A DNA stretch of 64,000 bases, taken from Thermodesulfobium acidiphilum (lineage in GTDB: Bacteria > Thermodesulfobiota > Thermodesulfobiia > Thermodesulfobiales > Thermodesulfobiaceae). Shown here one piece after another: positions 43,651-52,301 of the stretch (position 1 is its first letter; the number at the start of each line of letters is the position of its first letter). Under the pieces are notes generated by a model. The model saw nothing but the letters and a program-made list of their open reading frames with translations. It had not been told where the DNA came from and did no database searches. The stretch is taken from NCBI RefSeq assembly GCF_003057965.1, contig NZ_CP020921.1, positions 755,001 through 819,000 on the forward strand, read 5' to 3'. The translations under genes were made by a program, and so were the position numbers.

Positions 43651-46492
43651 GCCTAATTTTTGGATAAAGAATCGTGAAAGAATAATATGGGTCAAAGAAA
43701 AAAGCGATCTAATTGATGAAATAGTTAATTACACAATTAACAATTTAATTTCTGAAGACTGTATGGTTATTTTCCCTAATAGAAGAGCAATTCATTATTT
43801 TTACTCAAAAATTTCTAAGCGTTTGAAAAAAGCATTCAAAGTTCCATTAGCTTATTCTATTGATGATTTTATTGATTATATATATGAAAAAAAGTTTAGT
43901 GCTTTTAGAAAAATCAATATTTTAGAGTCAATTGATGTAATCTATTTGTTATTAAATAATACAGAAAGATTTGATTCTTTTAGAAAAATTCACAATTCTT
44001 TTGAAGAATTTATTCCTTGGGGTGAAGAATTTTTTAAAAATTTTGAGGAACTCTTAATTAATAATGTAAGTTTTAATAGCTTTGATAAAATAAATATTTT
44101 TTCTAATTCTAATTTATATAAAAATTCTTTAATTTATAAAGTCCTAGAAACTGATTTTGTTTATATTATTAAAGATTTCTTTGATTTATATAAAGACTTT
44201 TATTCAGAACTGAAAAACAGAAAACTTTCTACAAGGGCATCAAGATATAACTCTGTCCAGAGGGTAGATTTGCCAGAAAAAACTTATATAATTGGTGGTT
44301 TTTCGTACTTAAATAAATGCGAAGAAGAACTTTTTAGAAATATATTAAGTAGTAGAAAATCACACTTTTTTGTGAAAAGAAGTTTTAATTTTTATGATTT
44401 GGAAAACAAAAAATTTTATATATATCAATCCCAAACTCTCAATGGTCAGGTTATTAAGTTAAAAGATATATTAGAGCAAAAAAAGCCTTTAAGCTATAAT
44501 GATGTTATTGTATTAACTTCTGAAAATAGTTTATTCCCTGTCTTATATAACGCTATTCCCAAAGGGGAGAAATACAATATTTCTGTAGGATATCCTCTTT
44601 CAAGAACGCCAATATATTCCCTGTTTGACATGATTTCAGTTTTGTTATCCAGAATGAATAACTTAAAATTTTATGCTAAAGATTATGTAAATCTACTTTT
44701 TCACCCATATATAAAAACTTTAAAATTTGATAAATTCCCTATCACATCTGAAAATTTTCCAAATATAGAAAATTTTGTTGCCAGAATTATTTTTCAAAAA
44801 ATTCAGGAAAATATTAAGTATAAAAACAAAATTTTTGTTTCATTGTTTGAATTTGAAAAGAATTTAGAAATTTTCAAAGGAGTTCTTGATGTTATCAAGT
44901 CTTTTGAAATAGAAATCCATTCAGAAGATGATTTTATATCTTCTTTAAGTGAGTTTTTAGTTGAAATTCATGATAAAGTAATTAAATTGTTCTTAAATAT
45001 AAAAAATTTTCCTGATTTTATAGAGAAAGCAATTGATTTATTAGACTATATATCAATAAAATCTTTAGGACACCTAAATCTCTATGGGAATAACTTTTTT
45101 AGGTATACATATGAAACTCTCTTTGATTTATATTCTACCAAGATCTCACACGCTAAGTTTAAGAATTTTAACCAATACTTTGATTTGTTGAAATTTTTTA
45201 TGCAAAATTCCAGGATTCCATTTTCTTCTTCTATCCTGGAGGGTATTCAGATTTTGGGTGCGCTCGAAACAAGAAATATTAACTTTAATAGAGTTTTTTA
45301 TATGGATATTAGCGACGATAAATTGCCAAATGTAAATAAGGAAGAACTTTTTTTGACTCAGGATATTAGAAAAATTTTAGATCTGCCTACTGTAAAAGAA
45401 AGCGAAGAAGTCCAGAGAGCTAACTTTGTTGATTTAATAAACACAGCTAAAGAAGTTTATTTTTTCTATTCCAATTCCGATGCCAGATCTATTTCGAGGT
45501 TTGTAGAAAACATAATTTGGGAGTTACAAAAGATAAGAAAGTCTGTAGAGATGCCTATTGATAGTAAAGGTATAAATTTTCAGGCTTCATTCGCCCAAGA
45601 AAATCCTGTTTTTATCGAAAAAAATGATAATATTATAAGGTTTCTTAAAAACTTTGAGTTTAGTCCTACATCTATTGATAGTTATTTAAGATGTCCACTT
45701 TCCTTTTACTTTGCTTACGTGTTGAATTTGAAGGAGTATAAAGAGATAGAAGAAGATATTAGCAGCGTGGAAATAGGTAATATAGTTCATGATGTTTTAC
45801 ACCTTTATTTTAAAAAATGGCTTAACGTTGAATTTACAAATGTTGATTTTGAAAATGAGTTAAAAGAAATATATAAAATTTTAGATAAAAAATTTCAAGA
45901 GAATGATTCAAAGGGAGTTTTGCTTCAGAAGGAGCAGTGTAGATTAGCATTAAGGAATGTTTTAGAAAAAAATATTAAGGAACTTACTAATATGAAGATC
46001 TTATTCCTTGAAAAGGAATTTACTAGGGAAGTTTCTCATAATAAATTGAAGGTAAAGTTGATTGGAAGAGTCGATAGAATACATAAGTTAAAAGATGAAT
46101 ATTTTTTGATAGATTATAAAACAGGTGCATCTAAAATCCCTAAATCAAATTTTTTGCCAACGATAGAGAATAGAAAGTTGTGGTTTGAGAACGTTAGGTC
46201 TTTTCAGTTACCATTTTATATATTTTTGTTTGAGAAATTTCAAAAAATAAACTTTGAACAAATAATAGCTGGTACATGGAGTTTAAAAAGTATTGATGAG
46301 GAGAAATACTTTAAGTTTAATGATGAAACTTACGATGCTTATTTTAAAGCTTTGAAATATCTCATTTCAGAAATTTTTAATAAAGATATACCCTTTTTCC
46401 CTGTTTCTAATAAAATTGAACAAAGATGTGCTTTTTGCTTGTACCAGAGTATTTGTTCAAGACAGTGGGTAAAAAATAGAAAGTTTTATTAA
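43643..46492 (+). CDS. addB: AddB-type nuclease subunit with Fe-S motif
   Basis: 949 residues. The N-terminus lacks a normal Walker A and looks like an inactive helicase core (MVIFPNRRAIHYFY), as in some AddB branches. The C-terminal third is a PD-(D/E)XK nuclease (LIGRVDRIHKLKDEYFLIDYKTG) flanked by four cysteines: C684 in SYLRCPLSF and C929-x2-C932-x5-C938 near the end, the AddB [4Fe-4S] pattern. So both AddA and AddB carry a nuclease and the complex should cut both strands during recombination repair. The gene order addA-addB is reversed from Bacillus addB-addA. Confidence 0.88.
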   Translation: MDKPNFWIKNRERIIWVKEKSDLIDEIVNYTINNLISEDCMVIFPNRRAIHYFYSKISKRLKKAFKVPLAYSIDDFIDYIYEKKFSAFRKINILESIDVIYLLLNNTERFDSFRKIHNSFEEFIPWGEEFFKNFEELLINNVSFNSFDKINIFSNSNLYKNSLIYKVLETDFVYIIKDFFDLYKDFYSELKNRKLSTRASRYNSVQRVDLPEKTYIIGGFSYLNKCEEELFRNILSSRKSHFFVKRSFNFYDLENKKFYIYQSQTLNGQVIKLKDILEQKKPLSYNDVIVLTSENSLFPVLYNAIPKGEKYNISVGYPLSRTPIYSLFDMISVLLSRMNNLKFYAKDYVNLLFHPYIKTLKFDKFPITSENFPNIENFVARIIFQKIQENIKYKNKIFVSLFEFEKNLEIFKGVLDVIKSFEIEIHSEDDFISSLSEFLVEIHDKVIKLFLNIKNFPDFIEKAIDLLDYISIKSLGHLNLYGNNFFRYTYETLFDLYSTKISHAKFKNFNQYFDLLKFFMQNSRIPFSSSILEGIQILGALETRNINFNRVFYMDISDDKLPNVNKEELFLTQDIRKILDLPTVKESEEVQRANFVDLINTAKEVYFFYSNSDARSISRFVENIIWELQKIRKSVEMPIDSKGINFQASFAQENPVFIEKNDNIIRFLKNFEFSPTSIDSYLRCPLSFYFAYVLNLKEYKEIEEDISSVEIGNIVHDVLHLYFKKWLNVEFTNVDFENELKEIYKILDKKFQENDSKGVLLQKEQCRLALRNVLEKNIKELTNMKILFLEKEFTREVSHNKLKVKLIGRVDRIHKLKDEYFLIDYKTGASKIPKSNFLPTIENRKLWFENVRSFQLPFYIFLFEKFQKINFEQIIAGTWSLKSIDEEKYFKFNDETYDAYFKALKYLISEIFNKDIPFFPVSNKIEQRCAFCLYQSICSRQWVKNRKFY

Positions 46493-46554
46493 AGTTTTTT
46501 GTAAAAAATATTTATGATATAATGACAATTATAAAACATTTAGGAGGGTTTAAC

Positions 46555-47564
46555 TTGGGGAATTTTAAAACTCTATCATTTCTTTCTATTTTTCTATTTT
46601 CATTTATATTTTTTCAGAATACAGGATTTGCTATTCAAAGTTCTGCTACCGATCCCAAAACAATTGCCAGGTGCTTTGGTCATCTGACAGCTATAAAATT
46701 ATTTCTGTTAATTGGGATGGTGATTGTGTAAATGGTAAAGCTCAGGGTAAGGGTAAGATAAGTTTGATTTTGCAGGATAATAAAGGTTTAGGTTACAAAG
46801 GAAGTGGTGTCGGCGAATTTGATAATGGCTACCTCAACGGTCACGCTGTTATGAATTTTTCAAATGGTGACTCCTTTAATGCAGATTTTAAAAACGGGCT
46901 GATGAATGGAAACGGAATGTATAAATTTTCAGATGGGGGTACCTATGAGGGCGAGTTCAAAAATAACAAACTAAATGGACAGGGCACTTATACCTGGGCT
47001 GATGGAAGAATTTATAAAGGCGAGTGGTTAAATGGCTTTATCGCAAGGGATTTAAATGGTTTTATAGGAATTCAATGGGGTTCATCTATCAAAGAAATGA
47101 AAGATGTTATAAAGAATCGACCAAATACAAATCTCATGCATGAGTGGGAAGATGATAGTGATAAAACTTCTACTTACATTTATCATACAACAAATTTTTC
47201 AGGTAAAGGAGCAAATTTATTTTTATATTTTATCGACAACAAGTTTTATTGTGGCACCGCTTTAATTAATATTAGCACAAATGAAACCACTCAGAACGAT
47301 ATAATGGATTATTTTTCTAATTTAAGAGATTCTATAACTCAAAAATATGGTCCTTATGATTATTGTACAGGCAAAGATTTTGATACTTTTTGCATTTAAA
47401 ACTTTGCTACAAAGTCAAATTTTCCAAACGCTATTCATTTGAGTTTCCATAAGATAGAGCCTTCTACTTTGAATTTTCCATACGAAATAAGATTAGATTA
47501 TGTAAATGGTGAAATGTACAATAAAATTGAAAAAGCTACTTCAAAACCTCCTAGTGATTTGTAA
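46555..47564 (+). pseudogene. exported MORN-repeat protein gene, broken by a frameshift and an in-frame stop
   Basis: A TTG at 46555, with GGAGGG upstream, opens a signal peptide (GNFKTLSFLSIFLFSFIFFQNTGFA). Near 46650 the frame must shift by -1 (one base missing) to continue as SQNNCQVLWSSDS and into four MORN repeats (about 46780-47030, e.g. GTYEGEFKNNKLNGQGTYTW). That frame hits TAA at 47397-47399, then stays open for 54 more coherent codons (NFATKSNFPNA... to DL) and stops at 47562-47564. Two independent lesions make it a pseudogene unless the sequence has errors. MORN proteins bind membrane lipids or act in signalling; this one would have been periplasmic. Confidence 0.72.
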
Positions 47565-47671
47565 ATTTTAAATTTTAAATTATTTTATAAATAATTTTTG
47601 CTCGTTGAATATCTATTTTTATTGAAGAATCTGCTATTGTTGGGTCGACTGTAAGTTTACTATTTATTGCA

Positions 47672-48154
47672 TTATTTATCAGGATTTTCAAAGTATCTTA
47701 AAATAGCATTGACATGACCCTTTGCTCTGACATTTCGCCATGCTTTTTTCAATATCATGTCAGGTGTAATTAAAAATGTAGATCTAATAACTCCCATACT
47801 TGTTTTTCCATACGTTTTCTTTTCGCCGTAAGCGCCAAAAAGATTTAAGATTTTTTTCTCAGGATCAGAGAGAAGAGGAAAGTTTAAACCATGCTTCTTT
47901 TGAAAATTTTTGTGTGACACAATGGAGTCAGGACTAACCCCAGCAACTGCAGCATACTTTAATATGAAGTTCATATTATCTCTAAAATCGCATGCTTCTG
48001 TGGTGCAGCCGGGCGTATTGTCTTTTGGATAGAAGTAAAGAATAAGATTTTTTCTATCTTGTATTAAGTCTTTAAAACAAAAAACTTTTTCATTTGAGCC
48101 TTCATCTATTCCATTAAGACAAAAATCATCAATTTTATCTCCTTCATTAAACAT
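47672..48154 (-). CDS. bcp: thioredoxin-dependent peroxiredoxin Bcp/PrxQ
   Basis: 160 residues. The peroxidatic site is YPKDNTPGCTTEACDFRDN, with the peroxidatic Cys in PGCT and the resolving Cys five residues later in EAC, the PrxQ pattern. The SDPEKKILNLFGAYGEKK and GVIRSTFLITPDMILKKAW blocks are normal. It reduces peroxides in the cytoplasm using thioredoxin. GGGAGG precedes the ATG. It is divergent from acs, and the 137-nt gap between them holds a dyad (48192-48209) that may control one or both. Oxidative-stress control is plausible but not shown. Confidence 0.92.
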   Translation of the reverse strand: MFNEGDKIDDFCLNGIDEGSNEKVFCFKDLIQDRKNLILYFYPKDNTPGCTTEACDFRDNMNFILKYAAVAGVSPDSIVSHKNFQKKHGLNFPLLSDPEKKILNLFGAYGEKKTYGKTSMGVIRSTFLITPDMILKKAWRNVRAKGHVNAILRYFENPDK

Positions 48155-48191
48155 TTATAAACCTCCCTTTTTGATATTATACTTTTTCTTT

Positions 48192-48209
48192 ACAAAATAT
48201 TTATTTTGT
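48192..48209. promoter_or_regulatory. 18-bp dyad in the bcp/acs divergent region
   Basis: ACAAAATA-TT-TATTTTGT is a perfect inverted repeat. It would overlap the -35 area for bcp (TATAAT at 48181-48176 on the minus strand) and lies about 10 nt upstream of the acs -35-like element, so it could control both. It resembles ACAAATATTTGT upstream of fhs. Confidence 0.4.
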
Positions 48210-48218
48210 TGTAAAATT

Positions 48219-48246
48219 CTGACAATTTGATTCTCAATGATATACC
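48219..48246 (+). promoter_or_regulatory. candidate acs promoter
   Basis: CTGACA (48219-48224) and TATACC (48241-48246) are 16 nt apart, 45 nt before the ATG. It is a moderate match. Confidence 0.35.
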
Positions 48247-48291
48247 AATAAGTTAATTAATTTTCTAAAAATATATTTTAGGAGGTCTAAG

Positions 48292-50253
48292 ATGTCTATT
48301 GAAGCTAAAAATGAAACTTTAAATATGATTAAAGAAAGTAAAATAATATTGCCAAATAAAGATAAAGTTAAGAATACTAATGCGGGCAGTATTGATGGTT
48401 TTAATAATCTACTGAAAAAATCATGGGTTGACCCTGAAAAATTTTGGGAAGAAGTGGCAAATGAATTATTTTGGTTTCACCCATGGTCAAAGACAATGGA
48501 AGGAGATTTCCCAAACTTTAAGTTTTTTATTGGTGGAATAACAAATCCGGCTTATAATATGTTGGACAGGAATATTGAGAAAGGATATGCAAACAAACTT
48601 GCACTTATATGGGAGGGTGAAAATTATGAAACAAAGTTTTTCACATATAAAATGCTTCTTTGTGAGGTTAATAAATTTTGTAATATTTTAAAAAACTTTG
48701 GTTTGAAGAAAGGCGATAGAGTATCGATTTATCTTCCGAACCTTGCCGAAACGGTTATTGCGGTTCTTGCTTGTTATAGAATGGGAGTTTTGTTTAATAC
48801 TGTATTTTCAGGATTTTCTGCTAATGCACTTAGGGAAAGACTAAATCATTTTGAACCGCAAATATTTATTACTGCAGATGGAATTTATAGGAGGGGAAAA
48901 GTTATTGCTCTCAAAGAACAGGCTGATATTGCGATTGAAAAAGTAAGCAGTATAAAAGCAACAATTGTGGTTAAAAGGGCCGGAAACCCTATTAGTATGA
49001 AATCTGGTAGAGATTATTGGTGGAATGAACTAATGAAAAAATCTGATGCTGAATTCCAACCAGAACTTATTGAAGCAAATGAACCCGGTTTAGTTTTTTA
49101 TACAAGTGGAACTACCGGTAAACCGAAAGGCGTGGTTCATTCAGGGAATGCTTTTGTAATAAACAATTATATTTATGCTAAGTACCACTTAGACTTGCAT
49201 CAGGATGATGTTTTTTGGTGTATGGCAGATATTGGTTGGTTGACAATGCATATTTGGGGTATAGTTGGGGCGCTGTCAAATGGTATTACAACTATTTTTT
49301 ATGAAGGAGCAATAGATTATCCTGAACAGGATAGAGTTTATCAAATTTTGGAAAAGTATAGGGTTAATAAATGGTGGACTTCTCCAACTGCTACTAGAAT
49401 GTTGATGAAATTTGGGGAAGAAAAATTAAACTCTTACGATCTAAATTCGTTAGATGTAGTTGCTTTTGTGGGAGAGCCTTTAAATCCTGAGGCCTGGAAA
49501 TGGGTTTATGAAAAAATTGGAAAGAGGAGAATATATCTTAATAACACTTATGGCCAAACAGAAACTGCAGGATGTCCCTTGGCAGGTGCTGCATGGCTTA
49601 CCCCTATGAAACCAGGATCATGTGGTATCCAATTTTTAGGAGCACACTTAGATATAGTTGATGATTTTGGCAATCCGGTCGGACCTATGACAGTAGGAAA
49701 TCTGGTCTTTAGAAAACCAATCCCAATGTTGATTAGAGACCTTTGGAAAGATCACGAGAGGTATCTTGATACTTATTTTTACAAGGTGCCAGGTACGTAT
49801 TTTACGTATGATGCTGCTGTGAGAGATAATGATGGCCACATATGGGTGCTTTCTCGAACTGATGACGTTATAAATGTATCAGGGCATAGAATCAGTACCA
49901 TGGAGATTGAAAGTGCAGTTATGGAGGTTGAAGGTGTGGTAGAGTCGGCGGTTATAGGCACTCCTGATGAAGTTAAGGGTATGATGCCTGTTGTTTTTGT
50001 TACAGTTAGAGAAGAGAATAACGAAGAAGATATAATAAATAAAATTAAATCAAAAATTGTTGAAAAAATTGGTAAGATAGCTCTTCCTAAAGATGTTTTT
50101 TGTGTTCCAACTACTCCGAAAACTCCTAGTGGAAAAATTATGAGAAGGTTTTTAAGAGAATTGGTTATAAAGGGAAAAATTGTAAGCGACACTACAAGCT
50201 TAGAAAATCCTGATAGCATAGAGATTATAAGCAAAATAATTTCAGGGATATAG
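48292..50253 (+). CDS. acs: acetyl-CoA synthetase (AMP-forming)
   Basis: 653 residues, the usual length. The ATP-binding P-loop VFYTSGTTGKPKGV, YGQTETAGCPLAG, and the C-terminal hinge WVLSRTDDVINVSGHRIST are present. The C-terminal TPSGKIMRRFLREL carries the lysine that makes the adenylate and is acetylated in regulation. It converts acetate, ATP and CoA to acetyl-CoA, in two steps through acetyl-AMP. AGGAGGTCTAAG precedes the ATG. It is monocistronic or paired with the thioesterase gene 142 nt downstream. Use of acetate made by AOR is an inference. Confidence 0.95.
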   Translation: MSIEAKNETLNMIKESKIILPNKDKVKNTNAGSIDGFNNLLKKSWVDPEKFWEEVANELFWFHPWSKTMEGDFPNFKFFIGGITNPAYNMLDRNIEKGYANKLALIWEGENYETKFFTYKMLLCEVNKFCNILKNFGLKKGDRVSIYLPNLAETVIAVLACYRMGVLFNTVFSGFSANALRERLNHFEPQIFITADGIYRRGKVIALKEQADIAIEKVSSIKATIVVKRAGNPISMKSGRDYWWNELMKKSDAEFQPELIEANEPGLVFYTSGTTGKPKGVVHSGNAFVINNYIYAKYHLDLHQDDVFWCMADIGWLTMHIWGIVGALSNGITTIFYEGAIDYPEQDRVYQILEKYRVNKWWTSPTATRMLMKFGEEKLNSYDLNSLDVVAFVGEPLNPEAWKWVYEKIGKRRIYLNNTYGQTETAGCPLAGAAWLTPMKPGSCGIQFLGAHLDIVDDFGNPVGPMTVGNLVFRKPIPMLIRDLWKDHERYLDTYFYKVPGTYFTYDAAVRDNDGHIWVLSRTDDVINVSGHRISTMEIESAVMEVEGVVESAVIGTPDEVKGMMPVVFVTVREENNEEDIINKIKSKIVEKIGKIALPKDVFCVPTTPKTPSGKIMRRFLRELVIKGKIVSDTTSLENPDSIEIISKIISGI

Positions 50254-50395
50254 GATATTTTTTAGTTTTTTTAATAAAAATATTTTCTACTGATTGTTTT
50301 TAGTTTTGTTATTGTGTCGTGATTTGTTAAAATATAGTGAACTTAATTTATAAAATTAATTTTTTTATCTAATTTTAAATTTAGGAGATAATATC

Positions 50396-50806
50396 GTGGA
50401 TGAGAGAATTGTTAAATTTATGAGAGACAACGATAAGGTTGCAGTATGGCTTAATGTTAAAATACTTGAAGTTAGAACTGGATATTCAAGAATTTCTATG
50501 ATTGTAAGAGAAGATATGTTAAATTCTGTAAAGATCTGTCAGGGAGGGGCTATATTTTCATTTGCAGATTTTGCTTTTGCCTTAGCTTCAAACTCTCATG
50601 GCAAAATTGCTGTAGGGATATCTGCAAATATAAACTACTTAAATCCAGCCTTTTTAGGAGAAGAACTTATTGCTGAATGCTTTGAATCGGGCAGATCGAG
50701 AAAGTTAGGTCTTTATGATGTTAAAGTATATAAGGATGAAAATAAAAAGTTTGTTGCTTCTTTTACTGGGCAGGTGTATATAAAAGAAGAGAAATTTGAA
50801 GTATAA
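50396..50806 (+). CDS. PaaI-like hotdog thioesterase
   Basis: 136 residues with the hotdog fold. The hallmark is CQGGAIFSFADFAFALASNSHG (the helix with HGG/QGG and catalytic Asp/Glu pattern of PaaI thioesterases; here QGG). The strands VGISANINYLNPAFLGEELIAECFESGRSRKLGLYDVKVY follow. It would hydrolyse acyl- or phenylacetyl-CoA-type thioesters in the cytoplasm. The start is GTG after TAGGAGATAATATC. It comes 142 nt after acs. The IS21 remnant starts just downstream. Confidence 0.85.
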   Translation: MDERIVKFMRDNDKVAVWLNVKILEVRTGYSRISMIVREDMLNSVKICQGGAIFSFADFAFALASNSHGKIAVGISANINYLNPAFLGEELIAECFESGRSRKLGLYDVKVYKDENKKFVASFTGQVYIKEEKFEV

Positions 50807-50829
50807 TTTTTATTTATATATTTAAAATC

Positions 50830-50878
50830 TGTTAATGGTGCTATAAATTCCCCAGGTAGGGAGCTTTTAAATTCCCCA
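50830..50878 (+). repeat. left terminal inverted repeat of IS21-like element
   Basis: Starts TGTTAA, contains AAATTCCCCA twice (50854-50863 and, with one change, ending 50878) separated by GAGCTTTTA. It pairs with 51664-51712 on the other strand. Confidence 0.8.
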
Positions 50879-50908
50879 CAATAAAATATAAAATACCTCC
50901 TATGTTAA

Positions 50909-51282
50909 GAGGTAAAAAATGGTTCTTTGCTAAGAATATATGATAAACACTTAAGAGAAGTTGCGGTCCACTTGATATCTTTATCTCAAGGTGAATTCAT
51001 AACAAACAAAATTTACAATCCAAAGCTGGAACGCTTTTTATCAAGGCCATATGAATACGAAGAAGATATGAGAGAAATTGGTAAAGATGTCAAAGATTTT
51101 TTCTTCAAATTAAAATCTTTAAAACCTAATAGCTATCATAGAATTATCTCTGGTATCTTACACCTATAAAAGATATATACAGCAATGAAGTTATTAACAA
51201 ATCTTTAAAAAGAGCAAATCTCTATGGCATATATAACTATCTATCCATTGCAATTGAATCTAATTTAAGCTATATAGATTTT
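50909..51282 (+). pseudogene. istA: istA remnant (IS21 transposase C-terminus)
   Basis: The frame from 50909 to the TAA at 51167 reads LLRIYDKHLREVAVHLIS...RPYEYEEDMREIGKDVKDFFFKLKSLKPNSYHRIISGILHL. This matches the last part of IstA, where the strand-rich domain and the final helices lie. After a frameshift near 51167 it continues as KDIYSNEVINKSLKRANLYGIYNYLSIAIE, the typical end of IstA. The N-terminal HTH and DDE catalytic core are missing. Confidence 0.75.
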
Positions 51283-51652
51283 TTGTCTCTATTAATAAAA
51301 GTTATTATGATACACACGAGCGATCTTTTAAACAAACTCTTAATTGCAAAAAAAGATGGTACTTATTACAACACTTTAAAAGAGCTACTTGATGTTTATC
51401 TATTAATTATTGACGAAATAGGGTTTAAAAGGATAGATACAAATGCAGTAGATGAGTTCTTTGAAATAAATAAGAAAAAGGTATGAGAATGGCTCAATTA
51501 TAATAACCACGAATAGACCGTTTGAGGAATGGGCAAATGTATTTGGGGATGCAGTTCTCGCATCTGCTATAGCAGATAGAATCATACAACACTGCTATTT
51601 TTTTAAAATAACTGGTAAGAGCTACATGATGAAGGAGTTGATAAAAAAGTAA
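51283..51652 (+). pseudogene. istB: istB remnant (IS21 helper ATPase, C-terminal half)
   Basis: HTSDLLNKLLIAKKDGTYYNTLKELLDVYLLIIDEIGFKRID holds the IstB Walker B (LLIIDEIG). After a frameshift in an A-run near 51475 it goes on as YENGSIIITTNRPFEEWANVFGDAVLASAIADRIIQHCYFFKITGKSYMMKEL and a TAA at 51650, the normal IstB C-terminus. The Walker A half is deleted, and the frame before it runs on directly from the IstA tail, which marks the deletion joint near 51270-51300. Confidence 0.78.
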
Positions 51653-51663
51653 GTAAGACAAAC

Positions 51664-51712
51664 TGGGGAAAATAAAAGCTCCACAGGTGGGGAATTTAAA
51701 TTGACTTTAACA
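51664..51712 (-). repeat. right terminal inverted repeat of IS21-like element
   Basis: On the minus strand it reads TGTTAA, AAATTCCCCA, GAGCTTTTA and TTCCCCA in the same order and spacing as the left end. Confidence 0.8.
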
Positions 51713-51931
51713 AAAATTCGCTTTCTATATCTTCTGTAGGTTTTTTACACTAGTAAGGTGAAGTTTTCTATTTTATTTTTCTTGCTTCCTTTTCAAATAG
51801 ATAATTTCTAAAATATCTCTTTGCTTAAATTTTGTAGACAATTCTGAATATTTATATAAGAAGTTTTTATATTATATATAAGTAAAATTTATTGTATAAT
51901 AAAATCAATAAAGGGTAAAGGAGGGAGAAGG

Positions 51932-52138
51932 ATGAATCTTTATATGGTGTGTTTAAAGTGTAATCCTGATATCTGTGTGGTTGTGAATGCACAAAATGAA
52001 GATTTGGCCAAGTTAAAGGGATTGGATATAATACGTTCTAATGGTTACAAATGTGATTATGCTTCTATTGAAGTTTGTTGCTTAAACACATTTTCACCTG
52101 ATGGAGAGGAATATATGGTAATACCCTTTGCATCTTAA
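51932..52138 (+). CDS. cysteine-rich 68-residue protein, unknown
   Basis: 68 residues with six cysteines: C7, C10 and C15 near the N-terminus (MVCLKCNPDIC), C41, and the pair C49-C50. The spacing CxxCx4C is suggestive of a metal or Fe-S site but matches no family I recognise. The ATG has AAAGGAGGGAGAAGG before it. TATAAT at 51895-51900 is a possible -10, and a clear terminator follows at 52181. So this is a stand-alone transcription unit, just after the IS21 remnant. There is no signal peptide. Confidence 0.7.
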   Translation: MNLYMVCLKCNPDICVVVNAQNEDLAKLKGLDIIRSNGYKCDYASIEVCCLNTFSPDGEEYMVIPFAS

Positions 52139-52180
52139 GTTTAGTATTCTTATTGAGCTGAATTGATCATTTAAAAGTTT

Positions 52181-52224
52181 AAAAAGACAGGCACAAAATA
52201 TATATTGTTGCTTGTCTTTTTTTT
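52181..52224 (+). terminator. intrinsic terminator after the Cys-rich gene
   Basis: AAAAAGACAGGCA (52181-52193) pairs with TGCTTGTCTTTTT (ending near 52221), with one G-T pair, around a loop of about 15 nt, and the stem runs into a T-tract of eight or more. Confidence 0.8.
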
Positions 52225-52269
52225 CTGTAAATTGCATAATTTAACTATTACTATGAATATTTTTTCAGG

Positions 52270-52301
52270 AGAATAATGTATATATAGAATAATGTATATA
52301 T
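52270..52301 (+). repeat. 16-bp tandem duplication between ribosome-binding site and start codon
   Basis: AGAATAATGTATATAT occurs twice in a row (52270-52285, 52286-52301). Each copy carries a mini-ORF ATG-TAT-ATA-stop. The second one's TGA overlaps the ATG of the next gene as ATGA. AGGAG (52267-52271) fits the first ATG, not the main start. Confidence 0.75.

Larger units (their letters stand above)
50830..51712 (+). mobile_element. decayed IS21-family insertion sequence with intact terminal repeats
   Basis: About 883 bp. Left end 50830-50878 and right end 51664-51712 are inverted copies: both start TGTTAA, then share AAATTCCCCA, GAGCTTTTA and TTCCCCA at the same spacing (about 33 of 49 positions match). 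AAATTCCCCA recurs inside the left end, the multiple-repeat layout typical of IS21. Between the ends are the C-terminus of IstA joined by a deletion to the C-terminal half of IstB, with frameshifts. AAAAT flanks the element on both sides within one base and could be a target duplication. It cannot transpose by itself. Confidence 0.8.

Noticed and set aside
46640-46665. Programmed -1 frameshift in the MORN gene
   Set aside because: The CCCAAAAC stretch does not form an X-XXY-YYZ heptamer in the right frame, and a second lesion (TAA at 47397) points to decay.
46522-46731. Separate 69-codon gene with signal peptide, and a separate MORN gene from 46671
   Set aside because: The two frames belong to one gene interrupted by a frameshift; neither alone is complete.
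50830-51712. CRISPR array from the repeated AAATTCCCCA
   Set aside because: The repeats are few and lie at the ends of an IS21-like element, with transposase remnants between them.
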